Assembly: GCA_958450325.1 (NCBI GenBank)
Contig: OY288244.1
Coordinates: forward strand, 36,207,424 to 36,271,423
Direction: 5' to 3'
Length of the DNA stretch: 64,000 nt
DNA from: Agrostemma githago
Lineage: Eukaryota; Streptophyta; Magnoliopsida; Caryophyllales; Caryophyllaceae
A program made the position numbers and the translations under genes. Shown in pieces: positions 19,249-29,812 of this stretch; the first letter of the stretch is position 1; every line of letters begins with the position of its first letter. The notes below the pieces were generated by a model, which was given only the letters and a program-made list of their open reading frames with translations, was not told the origin of the DNA and did not search any database.

Positions 19249-21453
19249 TTAATTAAACTTGTCTTCTTGTATTTTCGCCATTTCAAATAAATGATCCTCT
19301 ATGATTAGTGGAGTGTGACTTGTCCGAAGCCAATCTTGCCCACATATAAGAGCTTCCACCATATAAGGAGCCAAAGATGTACGGAAAGAGTCAAGAATAC
19401 GACCTCCCGTACTAAATGCCGACTCCGAAGCCACTGTTGAAACCGGGATCGCGAGTACATCTCTAGCCATCTTAGAAAGTATGGGATATCTCTTTTGGTT
19501 ATCCTTCCACCATTGTAAGAGCTTAAAGGATGATTCCGTACTTTCTCGAGCATCCTCTAAGTACTTATCCAATTCAGATTTCTTCTCAAGTTCCTTACCA
19601 CCATTCTCCTGGTCAAATTTCTTACTCAAAACGGCACTAAAATTAAACAACTTATCTTGACTTTTGTCTTTGGAGGGTGTAGTCGAAGAATTGGTGGAAA
19701 TAGAACTAGAAGAAGATGGGCATTGGTTACATTGGGTTGAAGAAGCATAAAACTCAAAGAACTCACGGAAAAAGAATCTAATATTCCCCGCCAAATGAGT
19801 ACCATTCACAATGCCATAAGCGGATTTCACCATCCACTCCACACGCACCATCTTCCATCTTGGATCAAGGATTAAAGACACAAATAAAAATAAGTTCAGA
19901 TTATCAATTTTACCCCAATACTTTTCATACTTCACCTTCATTTGAGTTGCCATCTTTCTAACACCTTCATCCTCATCATCCATATGTTGTGCAAGTACCT
20001 CACCAACACCAAATATCACTTCCACATAAATGTTACTAGTGACATAAAGGGATGCAGACATTTTCAAAGTGGCATCATAGAAAATTTTAAAAAAAGGCAA
20101 AAAGTACGACACTTGCCTCCATTCCTCATTTGTAGGTTCATTACGAAACTTCCTCATTTCTTTTTGAAGCGCCAAATCATTAACAAGCATGCAACCAAAG
20201 GCCTTTTTATACTTCAAGGCAGATTCAAGCATCAAGTAAGTTGAGTTCAATCTTGTTTCAACATCCAAACTTAAATGACTCTTAGATTCAATTTTTCCTT
20301 CTAAAGCACAAGCTTTAAACTTTTGGAACCTACCCGGTGAAGCCCTTACAAATTTTACAAGGGCTCGGATTTTGACAACTGACTTAGCAAGATCGGTTAA
20401 ACCAACTCTAACCACCAAATTCAAGATATGTGCGGCACATCTCATATGCAAAAATTTGCCCTCTAAAACATCACATTCAGAATTATTAAGCTTCCTTCTC
20501 AAGTAGTCAACGGCAAGATCATTAGAACTTGTATTGTCTACCGTTACTGTCAAGACATTCTTTAAATTACATTCACTCAAACATTTCTCAATCGTTTTAC
20601 CAATTATCGACCCCGAGTGACCGACAATTTGACAAAAATTAATGATTCTCTTATGTAAATTCCCATCAGCATCTATAAAATGGGCAGTTAAGCACATGTA
20701 TCCTAAATTTTGACCCGAAGTCCAACAATCAGTGGTGAGGCACACTCTAGATGTCATGCTTCCAAAAAAATCTTTCAAATGTCCTCTTTCCTCAATGAAA
20801 AGCTTATAAACATCTCTAGCAACAGTAAATCGTGAAGGAATGGAAAATTGTGGGTTCATGTTTACACAAAAGCCTTGAAATCCCTCACCTTCCACAAATG
20901 AGAAAGGCAATTCATCAACTACTATCATTTTAGCAAGTGATTTTCTTGTTTTCTCTTGATCAAACTTCCATAGTGAAGAAACCGTAATAGTCCTCGTCGT
21001 TCCATCTTCATTCACAATAGTAGTGGTTTCTAAACTTATCAATTTTTGCTTCTTATCCACATTTGAAGGGTGTTTTTTACAACGTTCAACATGATTCGCA
21101 ATTGGGGCTGTCCCTTGACTAGATTTGCAACTAAGAACATCACCACAATATAAGCATTTTGCAAAATCTACTTCATCACCTTTCACAAAATGAGACCAAT
21201 GTGGAGATGCATTTTTTCTATTTCTAACAAAAGGTTGACCAGGACACCAAAGTTTGCTTACATTGCTTTCCTTCGGGATTTTTGGTGGTCTAGATCTCTT
21301 TTGACTCGAGGAATCTGGATGGTTTGTCTTTGCTCTCTTAGTTGAAACTTCCTCATCAACGTCTATAGGCTCTCCTTCACTTGTACCATAATCTAGATCT
21401 GCAACTCTTTCGTCAACGACATTGTAGACGTTTTCATTGAAACTTGAAGACAT
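19249..21453 (-). CDS. hAT transposase (BED zinc finger, RNase H-like core, hAT C-terminal dimerisation domain)
   Basis: The 734-codon frame is a full-length hAT transposase, which would cut and insert the element as a multimer in the nucleus. Residues 1-60 are acidic and basic, with a possible nuclear targeting stretch. The BED finger is at about 80-135 (SPHWSHFVKGDE, CLYCGDVLSCK, NHVERCKKHP). The catalytic RNase H-like core follows, with CLTTDCWTSGQNLGYM at about 240 and the DUF4413-type segment near residues 370-440. The C-terminal dimerisation domain (about 635-715) contains LLQWWKDNQKRYPILSKMA and the hallmark ASESAFSTGGRILDS. The start at 21453 is the first ATG of the frame. No internal stop or frameshift is present. 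The ORF could be spliced upstream, but this is not needed. Confidence 0.95.
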   Translation of the reverse strand: MSSSFNENVYNVVDERVADLDYGTSEGEPIDVDEEVSTKRAKTNHPDSSSQKRSRPPKIPKESNVSKLWCPGQPFVRNRKNASPHWSHFVKGDEVDFAKCLYCGDVLSCKSSQGTAPIANHVERCKKHPSNVDKKQKLISLETTTIVNEDGTTRTITVSSLWKFDQEKTRKSLAKMIVVDELPFSFVEGEGFQGFCVNMNPQFSIPSRFTVARDVYKLFIEERGHLKDFFGSMTSRVCLTTDCWTSGQNLGYMCLTAHFIDADGNLHKRIINFCQIVGHSGSIIGKTIEKCLSECNLKNVLTVTVDNTSSNDLAVDYLRRKLNNSECDVLEGKFLHMRCAAHILNLVVRVGLTDLAKSVVKIRALVKFVRASPGRFQKFKACALEGKIESKSHLSLDVETRLNSTYLMLESALKYKKAFGCMLVNDLALQKEMRKFRNEPTNEEWRQVSYFLPFFKIFYDATLKMSASLYVTSNIYVEVIFGVGEVLAQHMDDEDEGVRKMATQMKVKYEKYWGKIDNLNLFLFVSLILDPRWKMVRVEWMVKSAYGIVNGTHLAGNIRFFFREFFEFYASSTQCNQCPSSSSSISTNSSTTPSKDKSQDKLFNFSAVLSKKFDQENGGKELEKKSELDKYLEDARESTESSFKLLQWWKDNQKRYPILSKMARDVLAIPVSTVASESAFSTGGRILDSFRTSLAPYMVEALICGQDWLRTSHTPLIIEDHLFEMAKIQEDKFN

Positions 21454-22365
21454 CTACATGGAAAAGAAATGAAATGACAACAATTAAGACAGCCTGATTT
21501 AATAAACAAAAGACAGCCTGATCGAACCTCTTTAAAAGTAAACTATAGTACAATCAAACAGTTTAATAATGCATGTGTTAACAACAAAATACAGCCGATT
21601 CATAATTTTATCTGAATTGGATTGATTGACTCATACTTTTAGTGGGTTCTGACTTCTGACTTTCTGAGTTCTGAGTTCTGAGTTGAGTTTCATTTGTACT
21701 GCCTGGAGTAGGAGTATTAATTTTCAACAAGATAAGTCAACCCAATTATTAGGTAAAATAAACCTGAAACCCCAATCTTTGAACAAGATAACTCAATGCA
21801 AATCAAATTAGGTAAAATACACATAAAAAAACTCAATCTTTCGAGAAAACAACTCGATCAACGCAGATCAAATTATGAATCCGATTAGTTAAAATACAAA
21901 TGTTTGAACAAGATAAATGAACCCAGATAAAAGTATGAGTCAATCAATCCAATTGGCTGAAATGAAGTACAACATAATTGCAAAAATAATCAAAAACAAC
22001 AAAAATCTGAAATGAAGTTACGAGCAGTGGAGCACATAAGAGAAACCGTATAATATGCCAAAAAGTTACGACGTGATACGACAAAGAGAAAGAAAACGAG
22101 CAAAAACAACAAAAATATGAAATGAAGTTGCAAAAAACAACAAAAAAAACGAGCAAAAATGAGAGCAAAAATGGAGATTTACCTGTTGATTGTTACAGAT
22201 GAAGTGTCATTGTGTAAGGTTGTGACTCTTGTGATGAAAGTGTTAGAGTCCTTAGAGATGCAAGTCTGAAAGAGAGATCTAGGGTTTTCAGAATGGGGGC
22301 GGAATGAGGAAAGACAGAATGGGTTTTTTTATTTTACCAGTTTTTTTTTTTTTTGTAATTTTTAA
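21454..22365. other. hAT 5' non-coding region
   Basis: AT-rich DNA upstream of the transposase start (minus strand), expected to contain the promoter and possibly a 5'-UTR intron. A short repeat, TTCTGAGTTCTGAGTTCTGAG, is near 21662. I could not choose a TATA box with confidence. Confidence 0.45.
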
Positions 22366-22530
22366 AAACCGGATCGGATACCGGATATCCGGTTTTCAAT
22401 TTTTCCGATCCGTATCCGATATGGTTTTATGAAAAACCGTATCGGATATCCTGATTTCCTTATAATTGCATCCGTATACCGTATCGTATACGGATAATAA
22501 AACCGTATCGGATTTTTCTGCTCACCCCTA
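22366..22530. repeat. hAT right terminal and subterminal repeats
   Basis: Repeated CGGATCGGATACCGGATATCC-like and CGTATCGGAT motifs occupy the last 165 bp before the terminal TGCTCACCCCTA. They correspond to the left-end repeats in inverted orientation. Confidence 0.85.
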
Positions 22531-22538
22531 ACGGCGCC

Positions 22539-23085
22539 CCCCGAGATTATTTTCTTGACGAGGTAGGGGCCCGCTCAGTTTGGCTTGAACTTCCCTCTAG
22601 GGTCGACGGGAAAGGGTGCTCTAATGTATTTGACTACTAAGTCTCCCTCATGTATGTTCTGAGATTTCACTCGTTTGTTAAAGGCTCGTTGTATACGCTG
22701 TTGGTAAGCTTGCACGTTGGATAGTGCGTGTATCCTACGCTCATCTATGAGTACTAGTTCATCGTAACGTTTGTGGTTGCACTCTTCTTCGGGAATGCCG
22801 CTCTCGGCTAGTATCCTTAGTGAGGGTATTTCTAGCTCTACGGGTTGCACGGCTTCTGAGTCGTAGGTTAGGTAGTATGGTGTGGCTCCAGTGGGTGTTT
22901 GGTATCCCCATAATGCGAAGGGTATTTTGCTTGGCCAATCCCAGTAGTTGTCTATCATTTTCTTAACGATCGAGGTGATGGTTTTGTTTGCTGCCTCCAC
23001 GGCCCCGTTTGCCTGAGGTCTATAGGGCGAGGATTTGTGTCTTTGTATTTTGTATTTGTTCAGGAGTTTTTGGGTATCGGCCCTG
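22539..23085 (-). pseudogene. Tat-1 pol, integrase C-terminal part between the hAT and CACTA insertions
   Basis: The minus strand reads into the integrase catalytic glutamate region (PQANGAVEAANK), then KKMIDNYWDWPSKIPFALW, TPTGATPYYLTY and RRIHALSNVQAYQQRIQRAF, all typical of Tat integrase. A TGA at 22577-22575 replaces the conserved tryptophan codon expected before AGPYLVKK. Upstream it continues at 33013 after the CACTA element is removed. Downstream it continues at 18557 after the hAT element is removed. Confidence 0.85.
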
Positions 23086-23088
23086 AAA

Positions 23089-23575
23089 CACTACAAAAAA
23101 CGAGCCCGAATTGCGTCGGAAAAATCCGACGCAAATGATCAAAATCCGACGCAAATCGTAGTTTGCGTGGGATTAACCGACGCAATCGGCCGCCGTTATA
23201 ATTTGACGCAAATTTTTTATTTTGCATCGGCTAATCCGACGCATGCATTTTGCGTCGGCTTTGCGTCGGCTATTACGACACGAAGAAATGGAGGTCAACA
23301 CCCTGTCAATGGACTTTGCGTGGGATTAGCCGACGCAAAGTCAAACAATCTGCTGACTTTGCGTCGGCTAATCCCACGCAAAGCCTCTTAGTCAGCTCTC
23401 AGTCAATGGTTTTGCGTGGGATTAGCCGACGCAACGTCAGCAGATTGTTTGACTTTGCGTCGGCTAATCCCACGCAAAACCATTGACTGAGAGCTGACTA
23501 AGAGGCTCTGCGTGGGATTAGCCGACGCAAAGTCAACAGAATGTTTGACTTTGCGTCGGCTAATCCCACGCAAAG
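23089..23575. repeat. CACTA left terminus and subterminal hairpin array
   Basis: After the CACTAC terminus, the motif GCGTCGG(C/A)TAATCC occurs many times in alternating orientation, forming stacked hairpins. Coordinates 23384-23505 form one nearly perfect 122-bp palindrome whose outer arms read CCTCTTAGTCAGCTCTCAGT. Such subterminal repeats are the known binding sites of the TNPA-type protein in CACTA elements. Confidence 0.9.
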
Positions 23576-23908
23576 TCTATTAACAAAAAAACCCGTTCCT
23601 TTGTTTTCAGCTCCCCGTATGCGCGAAATATAACAAGCTGCAATTAACCAACCCACTCCTACAACATACAACAACAGCACCACATCCCAAACAAAAGTCC
23701 ATCAATAACTCCAATCAAAGCTCTCGTACATGTCTTCTTCACAAAACTCCACAAAACGAAACAAACATAAACTAGTATACTGTTATAGAAAATGAAAATA
23801 TTACAAATACAACCAGTGCTAGGTTCAGAATTCTATCTAGGAGTTGGTAAAATATATACACACAATGCAACTAGAATCCAAACAAGTAACATAAAAGAGC
23901 GGAACTAC
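23576..23908. other. CACTA spacer between the left subterminal repeats and the TNPA-like gene
   Basis: AT-rich sequence with no coding signal, likely the 3' UTR of the TNPA-like gene. Confidence 0.45.
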
Positions 23909-25403
23909 CTACGAAAGGGACTCAATCTGCTCTGACCCAAAGGGATGACCATCGTTGTTGTCGTCATCGTCGCGCCTGGTCATGCGTGGTCCTCCACTGC
24001 ATCCGTCGTTCCCCATGGCGAACCGTTCCCTCATGAACTGAATAAACTGGTCCTGCTCTTCGCACCTCTTCTCCAATGTCTTCAGGCGCTCTTCTTGCCT
24101 TTCGAATTTATCTTCCATACGGTCGTTGAGCGTGCGTTCCTGCGAGGTGGCGGTGGGGAGGTATGTGTCCGCAGATACCTCCTTACCACGGTTCAAGCAT
24201 GGGCGAAAGAGCTCTTTCGCCACGTTACCTATCCCCCAAAACCTTTTCTTCGAGTTGTAGCCACCTGACACATCGTGGAAGATCTTGAGGGTGTTGGGTG
24301 CTTGATCAGAGGCGCGTGCCTCCTCCACCGCTTTCTCGTAACTCTCCTGAAACAGCAACATGAAACAGTGTTATAACTTTAGTAACACATACTATCACAT
24401 CGTAATTTTCATGACTAATATATTTTTTAAAAACATTACTACTACTCACCACGATCTCCGGTCCTCTAGGGTCAATCCACTTGCCGTCTTTCCCCTTCTT
24501 CGTCTTCTCCAAGAGCTGGACCTGGGTTGCAGATGGGCCCTTCAAATAACAGTGTTAAAATTTTCAGCATTTATTTACCAATATTATATATTGAATTATA
24601 CTCAAATTTTTTACTTGTGTTGTAAGCACTTACCAACTGCGCGAAGGTCGTTGCTGCACTCCTACTTCCAAGGCAGCTCGTGGGTTTGGCCACCCCGTCC
24701 ACCTGCCCACCTCTCCTGTTCGACGACTTAATCGCCGATTTCTTCTTGAAGCTTGGGTCGGCAGCGTTCTTCTTCAATATCTCCCACTTCTCGATCGGAA
24801 TCCATTCCGCCTTCTCGACCCTCGGGACAGCTCGCTAGAATAAGTCGGTTATCCTCTTCTTAATCCGACTCTCATAATCCGACCTGAGGTCGTACCCCAG
24901 GTCTATACGCACTCTTTTCTGTTTGTCAAAAAAAGGATTCGTTAGTTACAATTGAATGTATAAATCGTGCAACGAAAACCTTAGAAACAAAGACGAGGTA
25001 ATTACCGCGAAGTGCATATACATCGCTTCCCGAGCTTCCGGGGGCGCCTCCGTCCAGCTACGGTAGGCGCCAGGGGTGGACGCATACGTCATGACTACGG
25101 AATCCCGCATATACTCTGAGTACTTCTTGTCGTCCCACCTACACAAGTCAAGCATGATAATGTGAAGCAAATAAATGAGTGAAAATTTAGAAAAGAACTG
25201 GTTACAACAACTAAAACTCACCAAGTAGCAGAAGGCACTTTCTGCCGTGATAGGTACGCTTTCCCAGGCGTGGCAACGTAGACCGTCGCCCCGACTTCCT
25301 GGACAGCGTCCACACCCAGGATGACAGGAGTCCTAGGTGTGTCCTCCTCCATATGGTCACCATGGCTGGTGGCCCCCGTCAGCATCTCACTGGTACCTGC
25401 CAT
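23909..25403 (-). CDS. CACTA accessory protein, TNPA/Transposase_24-like, five exons, one in-frame stop
   Basis: This is inferred to be the element's DNA-binding accessory transposase. Exons from GT-AG borders, minus strand: 25403-25222, 25138-25016, 24918-24634, 24539-24450 and 24346-23909, all in phase. Exon 2 has DKKYSEYMRDSVVMTYASTP. Exon 3 has LGYDLRSDYESRIKKRITDLF and VEKAEWIPIEKWEILKK. Exon 4 has GKDGKWIDPRGPEIV. Exon 5 starts ESYEKAVEEARASD and continues into a charged coiled-coil stretch (RQEERLKTLEKRCEEQDQF). This is the pattern of plant En/Spm Transposase_24 proteins. A TAG at 24837-24835 interrupts exon 3 and may be a CAG changed to TAG. The gene lies 155 bp downstream of TNP2 on the same strand. 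Confidence 0.78.
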
Positions 25404-25557
25404 AATCACGTCTACAAAATATGTTTGCGCAAAGTTAAACTGTAGAGTCAGTTCATTTAGGGTAAAGCAGGAATTTCATTAAGTACCGAAATTGTATTCA
25501 ATTACAAATAAATACATTACAACTTATGCGAATAAGATACAAACAACTATATAATTG

Positions 25558-28500
25558 CTAATTATCGTCACTGTCACTGTCACTGTCCGCGTCAGTGTGC
25601 GGTTCAATGAACCCCTCGTCCCCGTCTTCATCATCATCGTCCCAGTCAGTATTCACCTCATCACCATCATCTTCATCGTCGATGACCAAGTCGTCATCCT
25701 CATCACCCTCTCCCTCAGGAACAATCCAGTCGGCAAACTCGTCGTCCTCCCCTACAGCACCAGCAACTTCAACTACATATTCTTCTTCATTGACGTCAGT
25801 GTCTTCGAGCAGAGTTGATGACGTCGGCTGATTATTACCAACCACACTCTCTTGGTAGACATCATCGTCGATGATAGGATTATCAACTTGTGATCTTGCC
25901 TTGATTTTAAAAACCGCAGACCAATTCGTACTCTTTTTTCCCTTTGGGTAAGGTGCATAGCAGACTTGATCGACTTGATACGCCAACACAAAAGGGTTCT
26001 GCCCTCGCAGTTTTCTCGTCAGGTCGACATCCACAAGATTGTAGTTCTCATGAACAGTGACTCCGTGCGGGGAGTTGTCGATCCAATCACATTTGAACAG
26101 TATGGCCTTGCAGTTTTTGTGGCTGTCGTAGTAGTCTAACTCGATCACCTCGATTAGTGTTCCATAGTAATCTGACCCTTCGGTGGACAACACACATACG
26201 CCGTTACTTTTGGTCAGTTTTGGAACATCAACACCCTCGACAAACGCCCGGAACTTGTACCCGTTAATTGTATATAGCCTCCAAGTTCTGACTCGTGAAG
26301 ACGGCCCAGTGACTAGAGGTCTTACAATGGGATCCTCCAGCGCTTCAGGCTATTGTCAACATAAAATTCGTCGAAAAACAATGCAATTAAATTTTGTACC
26401 AAACACATACACAATGAATAATGATCAAGAAAATAGCATTTCAACATACTTGAGTACGTAGCCATGAGGGAAACAGTGACTCATATGCCACCCAAACATC
26501 TTCGGATGTTGTCACTCCCGCATGTTCTGCCATAATGAAAGCCTCGAATTTCCTGAAATGGTCAGCAGTTGTACTTAATCACACATACTACCAATTATGA
26601 GGAGGGTATGTTGTACGTGAGTTACTTACTCCTCGTACGGTCTGATTACAGGGCCACAGTTTTTCAGAACGTAGGAGTGTGCCTGCTTGTACTCAACATC
26701 GGTCAACCACCTCTCCTTACATTTTCCAGTGGTACTTCCAACATCAGACTGAAAGGGTTCCACCTCTATTTGGTGGTCTTCAGTCTGATGCGTACCCACG
26801 TCTAGGTCTTTGGCTTTTGTGTCAACGTGCTCTTCGAAGTAGAAGGAGCAGAAGTTTGATGTCTCCTCTAACAAATACGTGTTGCATATTGAACCCTCAA
26901 CACGTGCTTTGTTACCAATTTTTTTTTTCAGATGGTTTAAGAACCTGCAAATTAAAATATTAGCTCTCATGTAAGACTTAATTGGTAATCAATGCACGGG
27001 AAGTCACACCCAGGAGAGTTGAGGACGTTACCTTTCGAATGGGTACATCCACCTGTACTGAACAGGACCGCCAACCCTTGCCTCATACGGCAAATGAAGT
27101 GGGAGATGCTCCATCGAGTTGAAGAATGACGGAGGGAATATTTTCTCCAACTTGCAAAGGATCTCGGGAATACTGTTCTCAATTCAATTCATGGAGTCGA
27201 CTGACACCATAGTGGAACACAAATCTCGGAAGAACTGACTGATCTCTGTCAATGCATTCCACGTGTTCATTGGCAGCAGCTGCTTCAAAGCTACTGGCAT
27301 CAAGCGCGACATAAACACGTGACAGTCGTGGCTTTTCATGCCATGCAGAATTAACTTGGACTGGTCCACACACCGGGATAAGTCGGATGCGTAACCATCC
27401 GGAAACTTCAAACCACTCACCCAATCGCACAAAGCCTTCCTATCATTTTTGTCCATAACAAAGGACGACGATTTGGGTCGCCCAAGACACAGTTCCTTGA
27501 AATCTGCTTTGCCTTTTGGTCCGAAGGCTGTCTTGTTCGGTACATCCATCACGGTGTTGATAATCTGCTCAAAGAAATTCTTCTCGATATGCATAACATC
27601 AAGGTTGTGTCTGATAAGCAGAGTGTGCCAGTATGGAAGTTCCCAGAATATGCTCTGCTTCCACCAACCTTCCTTCTTGTCCTTCAATTTTTTCAACTGT
27701 TGGTGGGTAGCGTGTACTATTGTAGGGTACTTCTGCACATCTGTCCATATCTCATCGCCTGTTAACCGTTTACATGCGATCCTAGTTTCATTGGGTTGTT
27801 TCTTCAGGAAACTCTTACAGTTATGCCTAAATGGATGGTCAGAAGGTAAAAATTGTCTGTGACAGTCAAACCAAGATACCTTTCCGCTATTTTTAAGCCA
27901 AAATGATTTTTGATCCTTCGCTTGACAGTAAGGACAAGCACGGTAACCCGTTGTACTCCAACCAGACAACATCCCGTAAGCTGGGAAGTCGTTGATGGTC
28001 CACATTAGTGCAGCTCGTAAATTGAAACTAGTTTTCCTCGACACATCGTACGTGTAAATCCCATTATCCCACAAACTTTTTAACTCTTCAAGAAGTGGTT
28101 GGAGATACACGTCCATATTGGCTTTCGGGTTCTTAGGGCCAGGAACAATAAGTGACAGGAGCATAAATTGTCTCTTATTGCATAACCACGGCGGTAGGTT
28201 GTACGGTGTCAAAATAACCGGCCAACATGAGTACGACTTGCCGAACTGCCCGTAGGGTGAGAAACCATCTGTGCACAAACCCAAACGTACGTTGCGCGGC
28301 TCTTTCGCGAAGTCGGGATGTTTGATATCAAATGTCTTCCAAGCTTCACCATCGCTGGGGTGTGTCATCATACCACTAACTCTGATTTTGGAGTTACTGT
28401 GGTGCCAACTCATCTCGCCCGCAATTTTCTTTGTCGCATACAGTCTTTGCAGCCTCGGACCAACTGGAAAGTAAGTCAAGACCTTAGTTGGTACTCTCTT

Positions 28501-29274
28501 CCCCCTAGTATTTTTTGTTCGACTCTTGTACCTCCCGGATCCACATTTCCTACACGCGTCGAGGTCCGAATCTCCCTTCCAGAACAGCATGCATCCATTC
28601 GGACACGAGTCTATCTTTTCATGGGGGAGTTGGAGGCCCTTCAACAAATTTTTAACCTCGTAGAAATTGTTTGCCATGACATTCTCCTTAGTGCCTCGTA
28701 GAAGGTCAATTAGCAATTGGATCCAACCGTCTAAATGTCTTAAGGCCATGTTGCTTTCGCACTTCAAAGTCAGCATCCTTGAAGCGACTTGCAACAGACT
28801 CATATCGCACCCGCTGAAAACTGGGAGTTCAGCATTTTTTAGCATTTCGAAAAAGGAAAGGACTTGGGGGTTAGGTTCATGTTGTACTTCTTCGTCGCTT
28901 AAGTTGTCTGGGTTACGTTCCTCCTTCATGATGTCCTCAACAGTTGTACGCAGTGCGTCCTCTACGAAGTCCCAGTACGGATTTTCGCGAACAGGTTCTT
29001 GCAGGCGAGTACTTTCATTTTCACCATGATACGTCCACACGTAGTAGTTCTCAACAAAACCGTGCGTGTATAGATGCTGTTTGACATCTACTTCATGTTT
29101 TAAGGCACGGTTTTGACATTTTCTACATGGGCACCTAAGCTGCTCGCTGGTGTAGTGGGGGTTATTATCTAAGGAAAACTTGATGAACTCCTCCACACCG
29201 TCTCTAAATTCTATTTTCGGTCGCTTATTGTCGGCCAGTCTCTCGTACATCCAACTCCGTTCTACTCTATTCAT
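25558..29274 (-). CDS. CACTA transposase TNP2-like, four exons, one in-frame stop
   Basis: This protein catalyses CACTA transposition. The first exon opens at 29274 with a Transpos_assoc domain (ERSWMYERL to CPCRKCQNRA, roughly residues 5-60). The Transposase_21 core follows (NGCMLFWKGD, CRKCGSGRYK, LGLCTDGFSPYGQFGKSYSC, RHNLDVMHIEKNFFE). A TGA at 27186-27184 then precedes an in-frame DUF4218 region (ILCKLEKIFPPSFF, EARVGGPVQYRWMYPFE). Inferred exons: 29274-27032, 26944-26629, 26552-26450 and 26349-25558. The last exon has DUF4216 (YYGTLIEVIELDYYDSHK, HENYNLVDVDLTRKL) and ends in a strongly acidic tail of about 80 residues. All splice phases fit. The TGA, probably from CGA, is the only clear lesion. 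Confidence 0.9.
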
Positions 29275-29462
29275 TCTATATGGATTGAACTATGAATGAT
29301 TAGGGTATGTACACATGAACAAATTGGCGTGGGGAAAGAAGTCAACAACATGGAATTTGAAGAAAATTTCGCGAATTTCACCATAAGTTGGAACTCTCAC
29401 AACCATCAATTTAAAAACGATTCATCACCGGGGACCTTATCACTCCAACCTAAACCCATTCT

Positions 29463-29679
29463 TGTGCGTTTCATGTCACTGGTAAACGTGAAATTGTGTA
29501 ATGTCGATAAGAGAAAAATTCGGCAGCAATTCGCCTCAGTTCCCCAAAAGCACAATGTGGAATATATGAAAACTCCACATATGCAATCGAAGAACATTGA
29601 GGGAATTGACACCAAATTTTCCTCTTACCAACACAACACAATTTCATGTTTACCACCTAAGTGACATGGAAGGCACAAG
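29463..29679. repeat. Long imperfect inverted repeat (about 2 x 100 bp) upstream of TNP2
   Basis: The left arm starts GTGCGTTTCATGTCACT and the reverse complement of the right arm starts GTGCCTTCCATGTCACT. Both continue GGTAAAC(G/A)TGAAATTGTGT and on to GATAAGAG/GGTAAGAG, with a loop near 29560 that itself contains CATATGTGGA-type complementarity. Transcription of either strand would give a hairpin of about 215 nt. The origin could be a small inserted foldback element or an inverted duplication. Confidence 0.75.
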
Positions 29680-29680
29680 A

Positions 29681-29731
29681 ACAGTCCCAAAACGGGGACT
29701 GTCCAAGAGTTACTCCTAAGGAGTAACTCTT
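29681..29731. repeat. Two adjacent perfect small palindromes
   Basis: ACAGTCCC and GGGACTGT pair across a six-base loop (29681-29702). AAGAGTTACTCCT pairs with AGGAGTAACTCTT around a single A (29705-29731). They abut the long inverted repeat. Neither is followed by a T-run, so they are not obvious terminators. Confidence 0.75.
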
Positions 29732-29812
29732 GAACGGGCCCTAGGTAGGTCTGAGTAGATTTCAAACAATGCTCATGCACAGTACACAATGACAACAAAT
29801 AACAACCACAAT

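Larger units (their letters stand above)
18566..22530 (-). mobile_element. hAT DNA transposon, apparently complete, inserted in Tat-1 integrase
   Basis: The 3965-bp element starts TAGGGCTGAGCA and ends TGCTCACCCCTA, a 12-bp terminal inverted repeat with one mismatch. It is flanked by a perfect 8-bp duplication ACGGCGCC (18558-18565 and 22531-22538), the hAT signature length. Both ends are packed with CCGGATATCCGG-type palindromes and GGATCGGATA motifs (18585-18710 and 22366-22515), which are probable transposase-binding subterminal repeats. It carries one uninterrupted transposase ORF on the minus strand. A perfect duplication and an open ORF suggest a recent and possibly autonomous insertion. 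Confidence 0.95.

Noticed and set aside
25555..25831. Plus-strand serine- and valine-rich ORFs opposite the end of TNP2
   Set aside because: They mirror the acidic tail codons (GAT/GAC repeats) of the DUF4216 exon.
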